From: Nephrocerus scutellatus
Taxonomy: Eukaryota; Arthropoda; Insecta; Diptera; Pipunculidae
Reading direction: 5' to 3'
Length of the DNA stretch: 64,000 nucleotides
Assembly: GCA_947095585.1 (NCBI GenBank)
Contig: OX352763.1
Location: 31,235,462-31,299,461, forward strand
Made by a program: the position numbers and the translations under genes. This document shows positions 33,331 through 45,600 of this stretch, one piece after another (position 1 is the stretch's first letter; each line of letters begins with the position of its first letter). The notes below the pieces were generated by a model. The model was not told where the DNA came from, made no database searches, and was given only the letters and a program-made list of their open reading frames with translations.

Positions 33331-35330
33331 AAGAAATCCTTTTTGACCAAAACCGCTTATGAACAAAAATTTAAATATCCTTTAGACTTGATCCTTTGCG
33401 CAAGGACATCAGGTTCGATAATTGAAATCGATTAACGCTACCCACTGCACGTATATTGAGTTGATAAAATCTTTGCCACAATTAGTTAATTATCTCATGG
33501 AGCGTCAACATCAGCATCATCAACAGGTGTGATTATGGTAATGAACTGTCATCACACGTGCGAGCTGTGTGTACGTGAAGTTGAAGATAATGAGGAGAAA
33601 CTAAATTGTTCCAGAGTGCCAAAATTTTAAACTTGAATGCCACATAAATTCCTTTGTGGTCTTTAGTTTTAAGGATATTCTGCAAAGTAAGGAGTATGGA
33701 GTGGAATCGAGTTTGCCCAAAAAATTATAAAAACTGAGAGGTCTTTTGTGGATACTTTTCACGTATCACGTGAGAATCCTGTTCAATATATATTTCTCAT
33801 TTAAGAGGAGGAGGATACTTTGCACACAGACACCACATAGAGGAAGCAATCAATCACGCAATCCATTTCCAAATATCAATGCTCAACAGATGATGGTTGG
33901 GATGATGAGATTATCACCATCAAGGACAGACAGAGCAAGCACATAATTACGGAACGCCATACAATTAAATACAAATTCCAGAGTTCCAGAGACGCAAACA
34001 TTTATCCAGCAAATAATGACCTGACGCAAACGAATGCATCATCCGCATCATCATCGTCCGGACAAAAGAGCCATCGCTTCGTTTGCACAAAATTTCTCGT
34101 CTCGGAAAATTATTATCATCATCACAAAGGGGGGAATTAGCGCTCGACTGTACCTAGGGACTCTGCATGGGCAAACTTATCACAATTGTGCACCGAGGAC
34201 TAACTGTGCACTCGTCCTGCTAACTCTTAATACATAGTTCCGTGTTAGTCGTGCGAATCTTTTGTTTGCTGGCTGGCTGCTTATCTTCCTGTACTGGAAT
34301 GAATGTCATTTGTGGGTGGCATCGGCATCGGCATTGCATTGCTCCATTCTCTGTGCACGCTTGTCCCATTCAGTTGTGCTCCAAAGTGCCATTGCTAATG
34401 CAATGTCACAGTCAGTTTACTCGTAGCAGGAAGAGGTACCCAGTTCATTTGGCAACTGGTGAACAATTAGTCAACTCATGTATGATATGTGCATGTAGAG
34501 AATTATCATAGAAGAGATAATTGCTGGTAATTGTTGCTTAGCGTGTGTAAGACTATGGTTTTAACGAATCGATGCAATTTTCAAGAGCGTTCCTGCAAAA
34601 AATACTTTTGTGTTTTCAAGTATTAAATGGGTAGATAGCAAGTTGAAAGTTATCAGAACTTAGGAAATCCCATTCATCCATCTTCTGGAATAGAAAAGAA
34701 TTAAATACAGTGGTGGCATACTCAGTTCCAGTTATAATGAACGAGTTAGTGAACAACGCGTTATTTTGACACATTCGGATTTATTCAGATCATCTGTAAA
34801 ACCAGCATACTCGACTTCTTTCGTCCAAGGAAACACAAAATTATCTGATACTTCAAGTCTAGTCACAATACAATCAACTACGTCCATAAGGTTTACTGAT
34901 GGCAACCCTGAAACCCGCTTTAAGGACAACGACTTCTGGATATTAAAATGACATCCAGGAAGTGCGGGCCGGGTAAGAGTAGGATGAAAAACAGCGATAT
35001 CTACTACGGCGACTGTTGTAGACAACAAAAAGAGCATTCTTGTTGAATGTGGAATTGTGCTAAGCGGCGGATTCTCAAACTTTAAAATAAAGACAATTGA
35101 CATTAAAAACTAGGAGCGAATTTGTTCGTATAACAGACTTCTGACACACTCATTCACCATGAGGAACCGGTTGTATCTTACTCCATCAATGGGTGGGATA
35201 CTTGGACACTTCGGTAGATAGATTGATTTGACACCTGCTGCTTAGAATGTCTAAATGGCACCTATCTTCTTATTAATTAGTCAGGTTATACTATAAAGGT
35301 CTGTAATGTAGCCTAGGATAGCTTATTATC
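33331..35330. other. No gene recognised
   Basis: Mixed spacer with ATC/CAT microsatellite-like runs near 34034-34130. Frames at 34034-34511 and 34732-35103 have no motif I recognise. The latter is internally balanced in composition but lacks splice or homology support. Confidence 0.3.
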
Positions 35331-35334
35331 CTAG

Positions 35335-35470
35335 TTGCAGATGATGTGGTTCGAGGTTCGAGGTTCTGGATGGATCGCCCAAGCACATATACCGAACGAA
35401 CTGCGGGAATTGATGCCAGATCTTATCCAGGTCACGTTCGTGCTACGGGAAGGATGAGGTTGACTAGAGT
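35335..35470 (+). repeat. SINE-like unit (relative of 12840-13135)
   Basis: Shares AGCTTATTATCCTAG, GATGTGGTTCGAGGTTC, GGATGGAT, CGAACGAAC, TTGATGCCAGATC and CCAGGTC with the two units at 12840-13135. GGTTCGAGGTTC resembles a pol III B box. Confidence 0.4.
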
Positions 35471-35689
35471 AACTAGCCGAGTCTGTGCCAACTTTTGGTT
35501 ATGGACCTATTTCGCTCTGAGCATGATCATCGTACTGGCTGTTGATTTACTATTAAAATGCGTTTGTGCACCGATATATGTTATTATATACAAGCTGATC
35601 CCGGGCGACTCACTACCTCACCTTCATTATACCACCGCGGGGTGTACTATAGCTTATAACCTTCCCGCACCTGCCAACCATCATCATCA

Positions 35690-36850
35690 TCATCATCATC
35701 ATATTTGGCTCTACAACCGGTGTCCGGTAATGGCTTCCCGCAAAAAATCTCTCCACCGGTCCCAATTTCGAGCCGATGTCATCCAGTTTGTCATCCCCCT
35801 AAACTCTGGGCATCCTTGTCTGCGCCATCCTACCAGCGTAGGCTTTGCTGGCCTCGCTGTCCTGATCCATAAATCCTACCACAAAGTAATTTTCGAGCAG
35901 GATCATCTTCGCTCATGCGAGCTACTTGTCCTGCCCATCGGAGATTACATAGCTTTACTCTCTCTAGCTCGTGGATCTCATCATTATAGAGTCTCCGGAA
36001 TCGTCCTTCCTCACATACGGAACCAACAATTCTCCGTAAGACTTTTTCTCGAACGCGGCTAAGAGGTCAGAATGCTTTTTGCTAAGCACCCAAGTCTCGG
36101 AGCCATATGTAAGTACTGGTATGACTATTGTCTCATATACCAGCAGCTTGGATGTTATGGTTAAGTTCCAGTATTTGAAGAGTCTTGACAGACTATAGTA
36201 GGCTTTGTTGGCTTTAAGCAACCATGCGCGTATTTCTGGTTCCATGCTGTTATCGACTGCTACAGTTGACCCTAGATAGTTAAAGGATTGCACTACTTCA
36301 AATTCTATTTTAATTGTGGGACCAATGCTGGATCTCCTACTCGCAGACGTGGCCACCAAGTACTTTGTTTTGCTCTCATAAGAAGCCCCAGATTTCGTGC
36401 CGTCTGTTCGATCTGGATGAAAGCTTCCTGTACAGCTCTTGGGTTTCTACCGTCGATCTCAATATCGTCTGCGTAAGTCTTCGTAAGATCGTAAGAGGAT
36501 TTTTCCTCTCGCCGTTACGTCAGAGTTTCGGATCACTTTCTCAAACGCCAGGTTGAAGAGGACAAAGGCCAGTCAATCCCTTAGTTCATGAATTGCTTGG
36601 TGTATTGCAGGGGCTCCTGTTTTCATCAGCTCAGCTGGTATACCATCATATCCCGGGGCCTTATTATTTTTGAGTCGATTTATCGCTCTGCTAACTACGT
36701 CTATATGCTTGGTGGCGGCAGCATAGTGTGATCTTCAGTCATTGGTGGAGCCTCCAATTCCTCAGTTAGCTGGCCATTTAGCAACTCATGAAAGTGCTGT
36801 TCCCATCGCTCTAAGATGCCTCTGAGATCGGCGATCAGTCTTTGTCTTTG
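35690..36850 (-). pseudogene. RTE-like LINE, family B copy 4 (RT part and 3' end)
   Basis: A CATCAT microsatellite (35680-35702) lies at the element's 3' end, followed by the family tip ATATTTGGCTCTACAACCGG. From 36359 down the frame gives FEVVQSFNYLGSTVAVDNSM, EIRAWLLKANKAYYSLSRLF, LTITSKLLVYETIVIPVLTY, GSETWVLSKKHSDLLAAFEK. At 36590-36790 the N-terminal RT blocks appear in inverse, in the order NKAPG..GIPAEL and upstream IDVVSRAI-like. The middle is deleted: 36560 joins the part after motif A directly to the region before it (near QAIHELR). Stops throughout. Confidence 0.75.
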
Positions 36851-38800
36851 CAGTATGTGCAACGCGGTTTATATTGCGTCATACCGCGGACGCGTTTAAA
36901 CTCGGACTAGGAGGAAATACAGATAAGCCGCTGCTAGGCTATGCTGATGCCAATTGGGCAGAAAATCGAAAGGACAGAAGGTTGTCGTTATTCCTTAAAT
37001 GGACAAGGGTAGGCTCTGCTTACATTAGTGAGTAAATACTGTCACATCTGTTATGATTGGACGTTATTTGTTGGATTACAATTCGCGTTCGAATAGGACC
37101 GTGAGGTGAAGTCTTTCTGACAGGTACCTACGTAAATTCAATAGACAGTTTCTGCCACCTCGTCAATAATAATGCTTAAAGTAAAGAGTTGTCCTATAAA
37201 CAACCAAAAATTTGGGCTAAAACAATATTCGAAGAATAGTTGTGGAGCCCTACTCCAAGCATCCAGAGTTGTTATCAATCGTTTTTCTTTTTTTGGCAAA
37301 CTACATTCTTAAAAGATATCCTGCACATGTAGTCAGTTGTTAAGAGGGACATCCATCCATTCTGCCCTAGTAACTAATAACGAAACAATATTTGTCTGCA
37401 TCCTATTAACATTCCTAGTAAATATTCAAATCTTGGTTTCTGTGAATTCTAATTCACACACTTGCACACATATATGCATCCGCATAAATCTTGTCTGAAG
37501 GATAGAGAACATAACACACACACACACACAATCATGAGAACTTCATAAAACCTCAATTTGGTTGCAAACATTAACCATCTCAATTTCCTTGCTCTTTCGC
37601 CTTTCTGATGAGTGCCACTCATCCAACGATCCAACCGGTAAGCAACCTCAAGAAGTTTGTTAACTTTTCACAAAGCAAAAATTCCAAAGAGGTGGGAAAA
37701 TGTTGAATACTTCGGGAAGCCCTTACTTCCCGTGATTACAGGGAATCTTCGTTGTTAAGCACACGACGCAGGAGGCAAGAACAGTGCGAATTATTTATTG
37801 GCTTCTTTGAGACGTTGCAGTACTTAGTACAGAGTGTGCTGTAATGTATGTACGGTACGTTCATGTGTGTGTGCATAAACATCCTGTAAATATCCTTATT
37901 TTTTTTGTTATGCGATAACTACTCGTGTATCCAAGATGCATATCGGCGATATAAGCTGTAAAGGAAGACACACGCTGCATCTCTGCTTCACGAGCTTTGT
38001 CTATTCGTTTCTATACATATTTTGGGCAAACATGCAAGGATGAAGGTAATAAAATATTTAGCAAATACGAGTATTCGTTTTAGAAATCATTTATAGGAAA
38101 TGATGATATGTTTACACAGACAAATATTACCACTAAATTAATGTAACTTTACCGTCACATTCGTGATTTGCGTTTCAGTTGTTCTGTTTATTAAGGAATT
38201 GTAAGAAAACATGCTACAAGAGTAGCATGTCAGTCCAAAGCCCTGGTAAAGGAGGAGGGTTTGGGGCAGCTAGTTGAGAGACTAGTCCTATCCTCAGTAA
38301 AGCTTTAAGATCCCTAATCCAAGTTGGAACAGCGTATGCCGATGAATGCATGGCTAAGAGGGTTCTTAGTTGGTAGTATGCGGACTCCGAATACATAGTA
38401 ACCTTCGGTTTCATCTGACCTTTCAATGGCACATCAGGCTCTGTAACAGGAGACCTTTTTCCCGGTTACTTTTGGGTATAAAATTGAGTTAATTCGGCGT
38501 TGCCATATAGGCCCCATCTGGATCTCACGAGGATGTCCGAATCGAGGACGTGGAATAAGCCACTTCTGATTCTAACGCATCCACACTTGTTGATGCATGT
38601 AGCGTCATCTCGGAGAAATTCGGATGCTCTTCCATTGGGAAGACATAAGATAGACTACAGACCCTGCCACAACATTCATTCATTAAATTGAACTCACAGG
38701 AGAGAAGGTGGTTAAAAAATGATTTAGCAACGAAAGAGACAGTGCTCTTGTCTTTGTCAAAGCCGCCGCTACAACTCAGCGCGATACCAAGTTCGTCGGG
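36851..38800. other. Spacer; traces of retroelement sequence
   Basis: 36895-37010 reads, on the + strand, KLGLGGNTDKPLLGYADANW and ENRKDRRLS, which looks like the end of a Copia-type polyprotein (the GYxDADWAxxxxDRRSxxG block). It is about 110 bp and flanked by unrelated sequence. 37517-37530 is a short (CA)n tract. 38214-38691 has gag-like composition and may belong to the LINE at 38800, but I cannot show it. Confidence 0.4.
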
Positions 38801-40440
38801 TCAGAGGATCAGCACCGGCATCGGCTGCCAAGAAGGGCAGGACAGGACCTTTACCTGATGTACCAACTTTTAGCTAAGTGACTGGTGCTGTCGGGTTGGG
38901 TGTTGTCCCGACCGACTTGCCAACTAAACCCGTCAAAACTGAACATATAGCGGTCATGGAAATCTCGATTGAATTTACCAATAGTGGCATGTGGTCGCAT
39001 TTATCCTGCTCGCATCTCAAATCGGGATGGCTTTTCTTCATCTGCTCAAGCAGTGCTACCGCTGAATGGATGCACTCAAACTTTGATAGGATCAGAGCTA
39101 AGAGGGGACAGAGCGTGATGCTGGGGGAAGAGTGATCCTTTCCTACACCATGGAGGGAATCAATGAATCATTTATATTCATATTAGAGACTGGCTAATGT
39201 TCAACACATCACGACCATTTCTAGTGCTTTACTACACGTTTTAGAACAGTGCAGCAGAGAAAGACTATACATCAATGCTTGCAAAACTATTCTAGTGCCT
39301 TTCACAAAAGGAAGATTGGTCAATCTAGGACCTATCACTATCAAAGGCACAACTTCAATATATTCAGTGAGGTTAAATATCTCGGAGTTATCCTTGATAA
39401 ACGACTTAGCTGGCGTCCACATATCAAGTCTGCCAACGATCGCACCGAAAAGGCCATATGGGCCAGTTGACGCCTTTACGGCAGAACTTGGGGTCGAAAT
39501 CCTAAAATGAGACACTAGATGTATACAATGATGGTGAGGCCCATTATCACATACGCGGCCATCGTTTGGTTGGCGAAAGTTCTTGAACGGACAACGGCAA
39601 CTAAGCTTCAGAAACTTCAAAAAATGGCCTGTCTCGGTATCACAGGTACCATGCGTACCTGCCTTAAGGCGGCATTACGGCTTTCACACTTACAAATCTT
39701 TATTATAGGAAGATGGCCGCTATTAAGCTGCAGCTTGAATACAGGTATATACAAACCTGGTGACCATGAGGGACACCTAAAATACTTGACTCAAATCCCA
39801 ACTGAGACATGTTTTGCGCTATCTCCGACATTATGATCTAGGGATCTATGATCTAAGGATCTAGTGTTTCGGCAGGTTATTTAAGGTAGAAATATTGGAC
39901 CGTGCAACTGGTCTAATAGTGTTCCGCAGAGGTCTAGTCTGGTGATGGAATCTGGATATGAAGCTGGTGTTTTTGGACCGAACACCAAAGTCTCGATACC
40001 AATGGGAATGAGTCTCACGGTTTTCCAGGCTGAAGGTTATACCATTGAGATCTGCGCTAGGATATACCTTAGTAAAGACATTAATGGCGCGAGGATATAT
40101 ATTTTTCAGATGGCCAGGCAGTACTTAAAGCGTTGTCGTTTAACTTTATGGACTCTTTATCGGGGGGTTACTCGAATAGGTCCCTGTTCATCAAGGAATT
40201 CCAGGCAACGCATCTGCAGAAAGAAGAACTAGCTAGGGCTGACTCAGAATGGCTCTGCGCTCATAGAACATGAACCCTACTATGGTGTCAACTGGGCTAT
40301 TTTCCATAAAGAAATGTGTTTGACAGAAGAATTGAGAAACTTTGCTACTAGGACATACTATCCTTAATTAGGGAGGTGATACTCCTCTTAGAATGGTCAA
40401 ACCCTTCTGATACAATCGATCCTTTCAGGTCGCAGTGTCT
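38800..40440 (+). pseudogene. I-type LINE fragment (RT thumb plus RNase H)
   Basis: Readable blocks are LEQCSRERLYINACKTILVP, FTKGRLVNLGPITIKGT, EVKYLGVILDKRLSWRPHIK (39380-39440), MYTMMVRPIITYAAIVWLAK (39519-39580), TKLQKLQKMACLGITGTMRT, then the RNase H start MESGYEAGVFGPNTKVSIPM, GMSLTVFQAEGYTIEICARI and NGARIYIF (39945-40110). This is the thumb plus RNase H order of I-group LINEs. A C-terminal remnant continues to about 40440 in broken frames. Upstream (38800-39200) only scraps of the palm domain are readable. Dead. Confidence 0.75.
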
Positions 40441-41053
40441 CGTCAATATGGGCAATTTTGAAATCAAATATTTTTAATTAATAAAACCCACGACTTAGGC
40501 TTAGCGTATATTGTGTAGAAGAGCTCTGTTTTTACTTTTGTTATTAGGGTTGTCTGGGCTTGTACATTAGATAAATTGTAAAAACGAATAACGCGTTCCT
40601 ATCATTACTTTTAGAAAAAACTTTCAAGTACTTGCTTATGCGTAATGGAATACAGCAAATAATGTTTAGAGCAAATTATTACAAATTAGAACAATTAAGC
40701 AAAGACAAAAACCATAAGTGCAGTTTAAGAGATTATTTTAGCCACGTCAAATTTACAAATGTATGTCAATAACCGAAAATTGCAAAAATTATAAATTTTT
40801 GGTTTAATTAAAATATCAAAAGAAATTTCATTGTTATGGCTATGTTTTACTAATGCGACCATTTTTGGGAGAATCCGTTTTTCACTTGTAAATTTGCTTT
40901 GACCCAATCCACACGATGAAACTGGCGACCATTAAACTTATTAGTGCAAGTGCAAGAGTTGCAAGAGATGGGTAATGACTAATGACAAGGATGATAGTTT
41001 TCCCAAACCGCCGCGGGCGAACTTGTGAATTTATCGAATGTTTCTTGTTTCCT
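40441..41053. other. No gene recognised
   Basis: AT-rich spacer between the I-type LINE and the Harbinger-type MITE. No coding or repeat signal stands out. Confidence 0.3.
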
Positions 41054-41056
41054 TTA

Positions 41057-41491
41057 GGCTGTGTTTATGGCGAAGCGTATTCGCGTCGCGCGACGCGATG
41101 CAATTCGCTGCTAGCGATCAATTACATGCGTACATATGAAGGTGTTTATGGCGCAGCGATTTGGCGAAAAGCGAAATGAGCGACTGCACGTGACTGCAAG
41201 CGACTGCGTGCGACGAAAAACTGCAATCAAAATATTTTGAATCAGTTTAGCGAATCGCTCGTTCGTTATGGAAAAATGTATTGAGGTTGTGCGCAGAAAC
41301 AATTGTTTGTGGAATCTCTTACAAAATATATTAAAATGTTTCAATGTTCATACGATAATCCTTTAAATTTTTCAGGAAATTGTTGATGGCGGGAGCGCAA
41401 GTGCAGATTTCGCACTTAGGGATGTCGCTTGGGATCGCGCAAAAAGCCATCGCATCGCGCGACGCGAATACGCTTCGCCATAAACACAGCC
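41057..41491. mobile_element. PIF/Harbinger-type MITE (435 bp)
   Basis: Terminal inverted repeats of 44 bp (41057-41100 and 41448-41491) match at all but one position. They begin GGCTGTGTTTATGGCGAAGC. A TTA on each side (41054-41056 and 41492-41494) forms the target-site duplication. GG...TGTTT tips and a TWA duplication are the hallmarks of PIF/Harbinger elements. The interior contains a short + frame at 41268 reading MEKCIEVVRRNNCLWNLLQN, which resembles the start of a MADF domain. The arms' near-identity implies a fairly recent insertion. Confidence 0.85.
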
Positions 41492-41699
41492 TTATTCGTT
41501 ATTTTAGTTTTTCTCTTTACTTTTTTCGTCAATCGCAGTAGTCGCATGTCGCAGCTGCAAACGAATGTTGCTTAGGCTTACCAAGTCCCCTTTTCCAAAA
41601 ATACCTACTGAAAATATCAAAAATGAAAAATTTATAGTAAAAATTTAAATTAATTCTATGGAATTCTATTTAATAATGGTGCATTTTATAAGTTTTAAT

Positions 41700-42380
41700 A
41701 TCAAAATATAACAACAACAAAAACAACTCATAAAATTGAAATTTTTCATGTAAAAGGAGATACATATGTGTGCAAAGTTTGAATCGGGTTAATTTGAAAA
41801 AAATTAATATTAGAGCCCCTTCACTTCAAAATGTTTACAAAAACTGTTGTCATCGGAGATACGCATGTGTTTAAAATTTGTAGAAAATCGGTCTAATTTA
41901 AAAAAAAAAATATCCCATACAAATTTTTTTCCCCTTCATCAGATTATTTCATACTATAACGACTGTATTCTGTGTGCGTTGTGCGCTGTGCGCTGTAGGT
42001 AGCGCTGCTTGCTTTACGATTGGGGTTGTTTTGTTGGTAGGTTGCAGTGCTTCGTATGTATTTTTATATTTCAGCATTTATAGTGGAATTCAGTATACTT
42101 TTGGTTATTTGAGAATTTACATGAAAAATTTTAATTGTTATGGGTTGTTATATTAATATTTTTTTATGGTAAAATTTGAAAAAAGCGGGCTAAATTTTAA
42201 AAAATGTATATGAGCACCACTAGGCCCTCAGGGCTCTGTAACTCCAAAATGTTTACAAAAAGTGTTGTCCATCGGAGATAAACATGTGTATAAAATTTGA
42301 AGAAAATCGGGTGAATTTTTTTTAAAAATTTGTATTGGCGGATGGTTAGTTTAAAAAAAAAAACAAATATTTCAATTTTT
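41700..42380. repeat. Compound GC-boxed dispersed repeat
   Basis: Contains GAGATACATATGTGTGCAAA and AGAGCCCCTTCACTTC blocks, then a TCATCGGAGATACGCATGTG unit. A central non-tandem part follows (41960-42140: CTGTGCGCTGTAGGTAGCGC, GAATTCAGTATACTTTTGG, TTGAGAATTTACATGAAAAA). Then come further units with CACTAGGCCCTCAGGGCTC and GTTGTCCATCGGAGATAAAC. The central part recurs inverted at 31310-31460, and its last block recurs at 7720-7760 and 61015. Ends about 300 bp before rod. Confidence 0.65.
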
Positions 42381-42672
42381 TATAATTTAGTTTAATTAGT
42401 TTTTTAGTTTTAGTTTTTGAATTTTAAGCAAAATGTTTGAAATGCACTGCGAATAAATTTGAATAGAACCGCCAGTGGTCGCTTTTCCCACCAAAGAGAA
42501 CAACTGTAAACGATTCCATTTTTATTCGAATTTGATTTGAAGCAAAGTTAATCGCCAGATTGGGATTTGTTCTTTAAAAATACAACAATACAAGACAACC
42601 ATTGCACCGTTCGTAGTATTTTGTAATCTTTTGTTTGAATAACTTGAAGCTGATTCATTTCAATTAAACGAA

Positions 42673-45600
42673 ATGTGGAATAATTTCGCACAAACGTCAA
42701 ACGAGGATGAAACCATCAGTAACATTTTTTGTACGAGTGGAATTTTTAAGATTTCTGGCGAAGAACTAGTGAGATTTCAATACTCGTCCATCATAAGTCG
42801 AGCTTAAACGTTAATCTTCCCATTTCATTGTGTTGCAGGTGCTGAAATATCCGCAAGTACAGGCGGTCGTACAAAATAAGAAAATGGTCATCACCGTTGA
42901 CAGAAGTCTCATCCTGTTGGAAGATGAGAACATTGCCAAATGCAGCTTCGTTGGGTTCAATTCGCAAATCGATGCGATTGCTGTTTCCAATTCTGGGAAT
43001 GTGATTGTTTGTGGCCTGGCCGACGGTGAGATTCATGGCATCCACATTAAAGGAATTCCTGTCTTTAATTTGTATGTCTCCTAATCGCTTTGCATTTTAT
43101 TCTAATAATGAAACTTCCGCTTTTCATTCATGAGTATAGAAGCATCAGAGACGATGATGTGCAAAAGAAGAAATCCTTTATCGGCATACGGCAAATCGAT
43201 CAAAAATTCTACATCACTTGTACCAATGGATCAATCTATTTGTATGTCAGCACAAAGTTAACTCGATTTTCTTAATTGTACTCAGAATCCCCACAGACTT
43301 AGTGATATTGATGAATCCCGCTTGGATAATTGTCTCAATATTTCCATAGGAGAAAACGAAACTATTGCCTTCGACGAGGATGCTCTCCTGGAAAACATTT
43401 CAATCACCCGTCTGACCACTGTAAAGAGCATGAATGAAATAACAGCTTTTACATTGATACCACGTTCCAACAATGATGATAAATCGTTTTTGTTTATCAA
43501 TGGAACCAAATGCTTTCTACGGTTTCAGACCAGCCGTGATGAGGATGTTAAAATTATTATTCCTGAACAGTTTCAAGGCTTGCGAGAGATTTACAATCTG
43601 GAGAACTTTGTGTGAGTAGTAGAATCAGGCAGTACTTTGGGTTTCCTTTAATTTCTCTTTAACTTTGCTTTTAGTTTGGGTCTTACCAATTCAGGTCATC
43701 TTTTAGAAATATGTCCAATCACAAAAATAGTCAATCTTAATCCTGCCCCTGCACAAGATCAAATGCTTATCGATAACTTGATTGTCATGGAAAACAACGA
43801 TGATATCATTGAGTTGCTTGTGCTTACAAAGCCAGAGAAGCAAAGCGATGGCGAGGTTCGCCTTATGAAATTCATCGAATACCCATGTCAGTATAATGTG
43901 CCGAGCTATAGCGAAGTTACTTTTAATTGTTCACTTTACATGCAGCTTTTAAATGCAACTATGAATTGCAAATGCCATTCAATACATGGCTGGTCAGTCA
44001 ACCAAAGTGTTCAGTAAATTTGTACTATTTGAGCGGAGAAAACGTCAACTCATATGGAATGCCGGAGGAAATCGAAATGAAGCTTGTATCCGAGACACAA
44101 CCAATGGAGCGGCTGAAGAAACTCATCGCCAAAGGGCATCTCGAGGAAGCTGAAGTGGGTTTGATGGATGGAGTTGCAAGTATTATAAAGGGATTTCTAT
44201 TTTATTCTATTTTAGGAATTTGCAAAGCAATTCGATTTGAGTATGCAACCTGTATACGAAGCGAAAGCAAAGCGCACAATTATCGCAATGAGCGCTTATA
44301 GCGATGTAAGTTTGTTCAATTGAGAATGTAAAGCGTCTTCACATTTCACCTTTTCTACCAGAACGATTCTGGAATCATCGCTGAACAGTTTAATACAGTT
44401 ATTGGAATATTACAACTGATTGAGAATAAGAAGTTTTTCATGAATAATCGCTCGATTCCGATGCCAAGCAGACGGATTCTAGGATTGTATTTGGATGAAG
44501 TTGCGAAACATTTATACGAGGAGGTAGCTCTATTTGACGATTTATAGTTTTTGAATTTATAATTTCTATTTATGTCCATCAGACTGATGAATCGCATATT
44601 CTCGAAATTAAAGAACAACAACTTCGCCTGCAAACATTAAACCTTATTGATCCATACGAATGTAATATGGATTGGCAAAAATTTGTCTATCATCCAAACA
44701 TCGAGAAGGAATGCACCGCACTATTTAAAAGCGATATGCTCACGGCATGTCTCATTTGGAAGCGACATTCAGCGTCCATTCTTCCAAAGCTCAATCAAAA
44801 GGATCTCTGCAAATTGCTTACATTAATTCCCAACAACACTGAGGCGTTCAATTTGGTACAATGGCTGAGGCACTTTGTTCCACCAATTGCTAACATGCAT
44901 CCCGACATAATGCCATTTATAACCGAATGGAGCATACAGAAGACTCGTTCATTACAGTTCTCAGATTATTGGCCGGAAATTGGCTTGGAATTCTCTACAA
45001 AAGTTGTTGATATTTTCGAAGATATTCAGTTTTTGCATTGGTAAGTGAACACAGCACGCGTTTTTTTGGTTATTTCCTAATAAATTCCAATGATTTCAGT
45101 GATATTCGCCGTCAACACGAGAGAAATATTGGAAAACTACGTGATTTGGTTAATGCACTGCAGGATTTGTCGGTTCTTAAAAAGAGTTACAATCTGACTT
45201 TCACGTTGGATAACTACCTGCAGGTAAATTCGATAAAGTTGGCATTTCCAAAGTTAATAAATGTTTGCTGGTGCCACAGGAGTCCATCGATGAGACGGCG
45301 TTTTGTATTCTCCAACGTGTTCACCTGATAAATCTGAAGAGCCTCGTCAATGATTTTCTCTATCCAATCTTTCGCGAAAGAGGCCAATCGCCAGTGAATG
45401 CGATTCGGAAATATATTCGTCTGCTTGTGGCGAATCGCCACAGTTTGAGTACGTGGCTAGAGCGTGCGGTGGCATCAATCGAATTGCTGCATAACGAGGA
45501 TGAGCGACTCGAAAGTAGTTTGTTGGTGCTGAAGGTAATAGCGATCTGTGCATAGCTCTTTTGTATTTTGAGACATGTGTGCTTCTTCTATATTCATTAG

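Noticed and set aside
35346..36062. 238-codon + strand open frame with a His run
   Set aside because: Its right half lies antisense to the family B LINE (35690-36359), and the His run is a translated CATCAT microsatellite. The left part overlaps a SINE-like unit.
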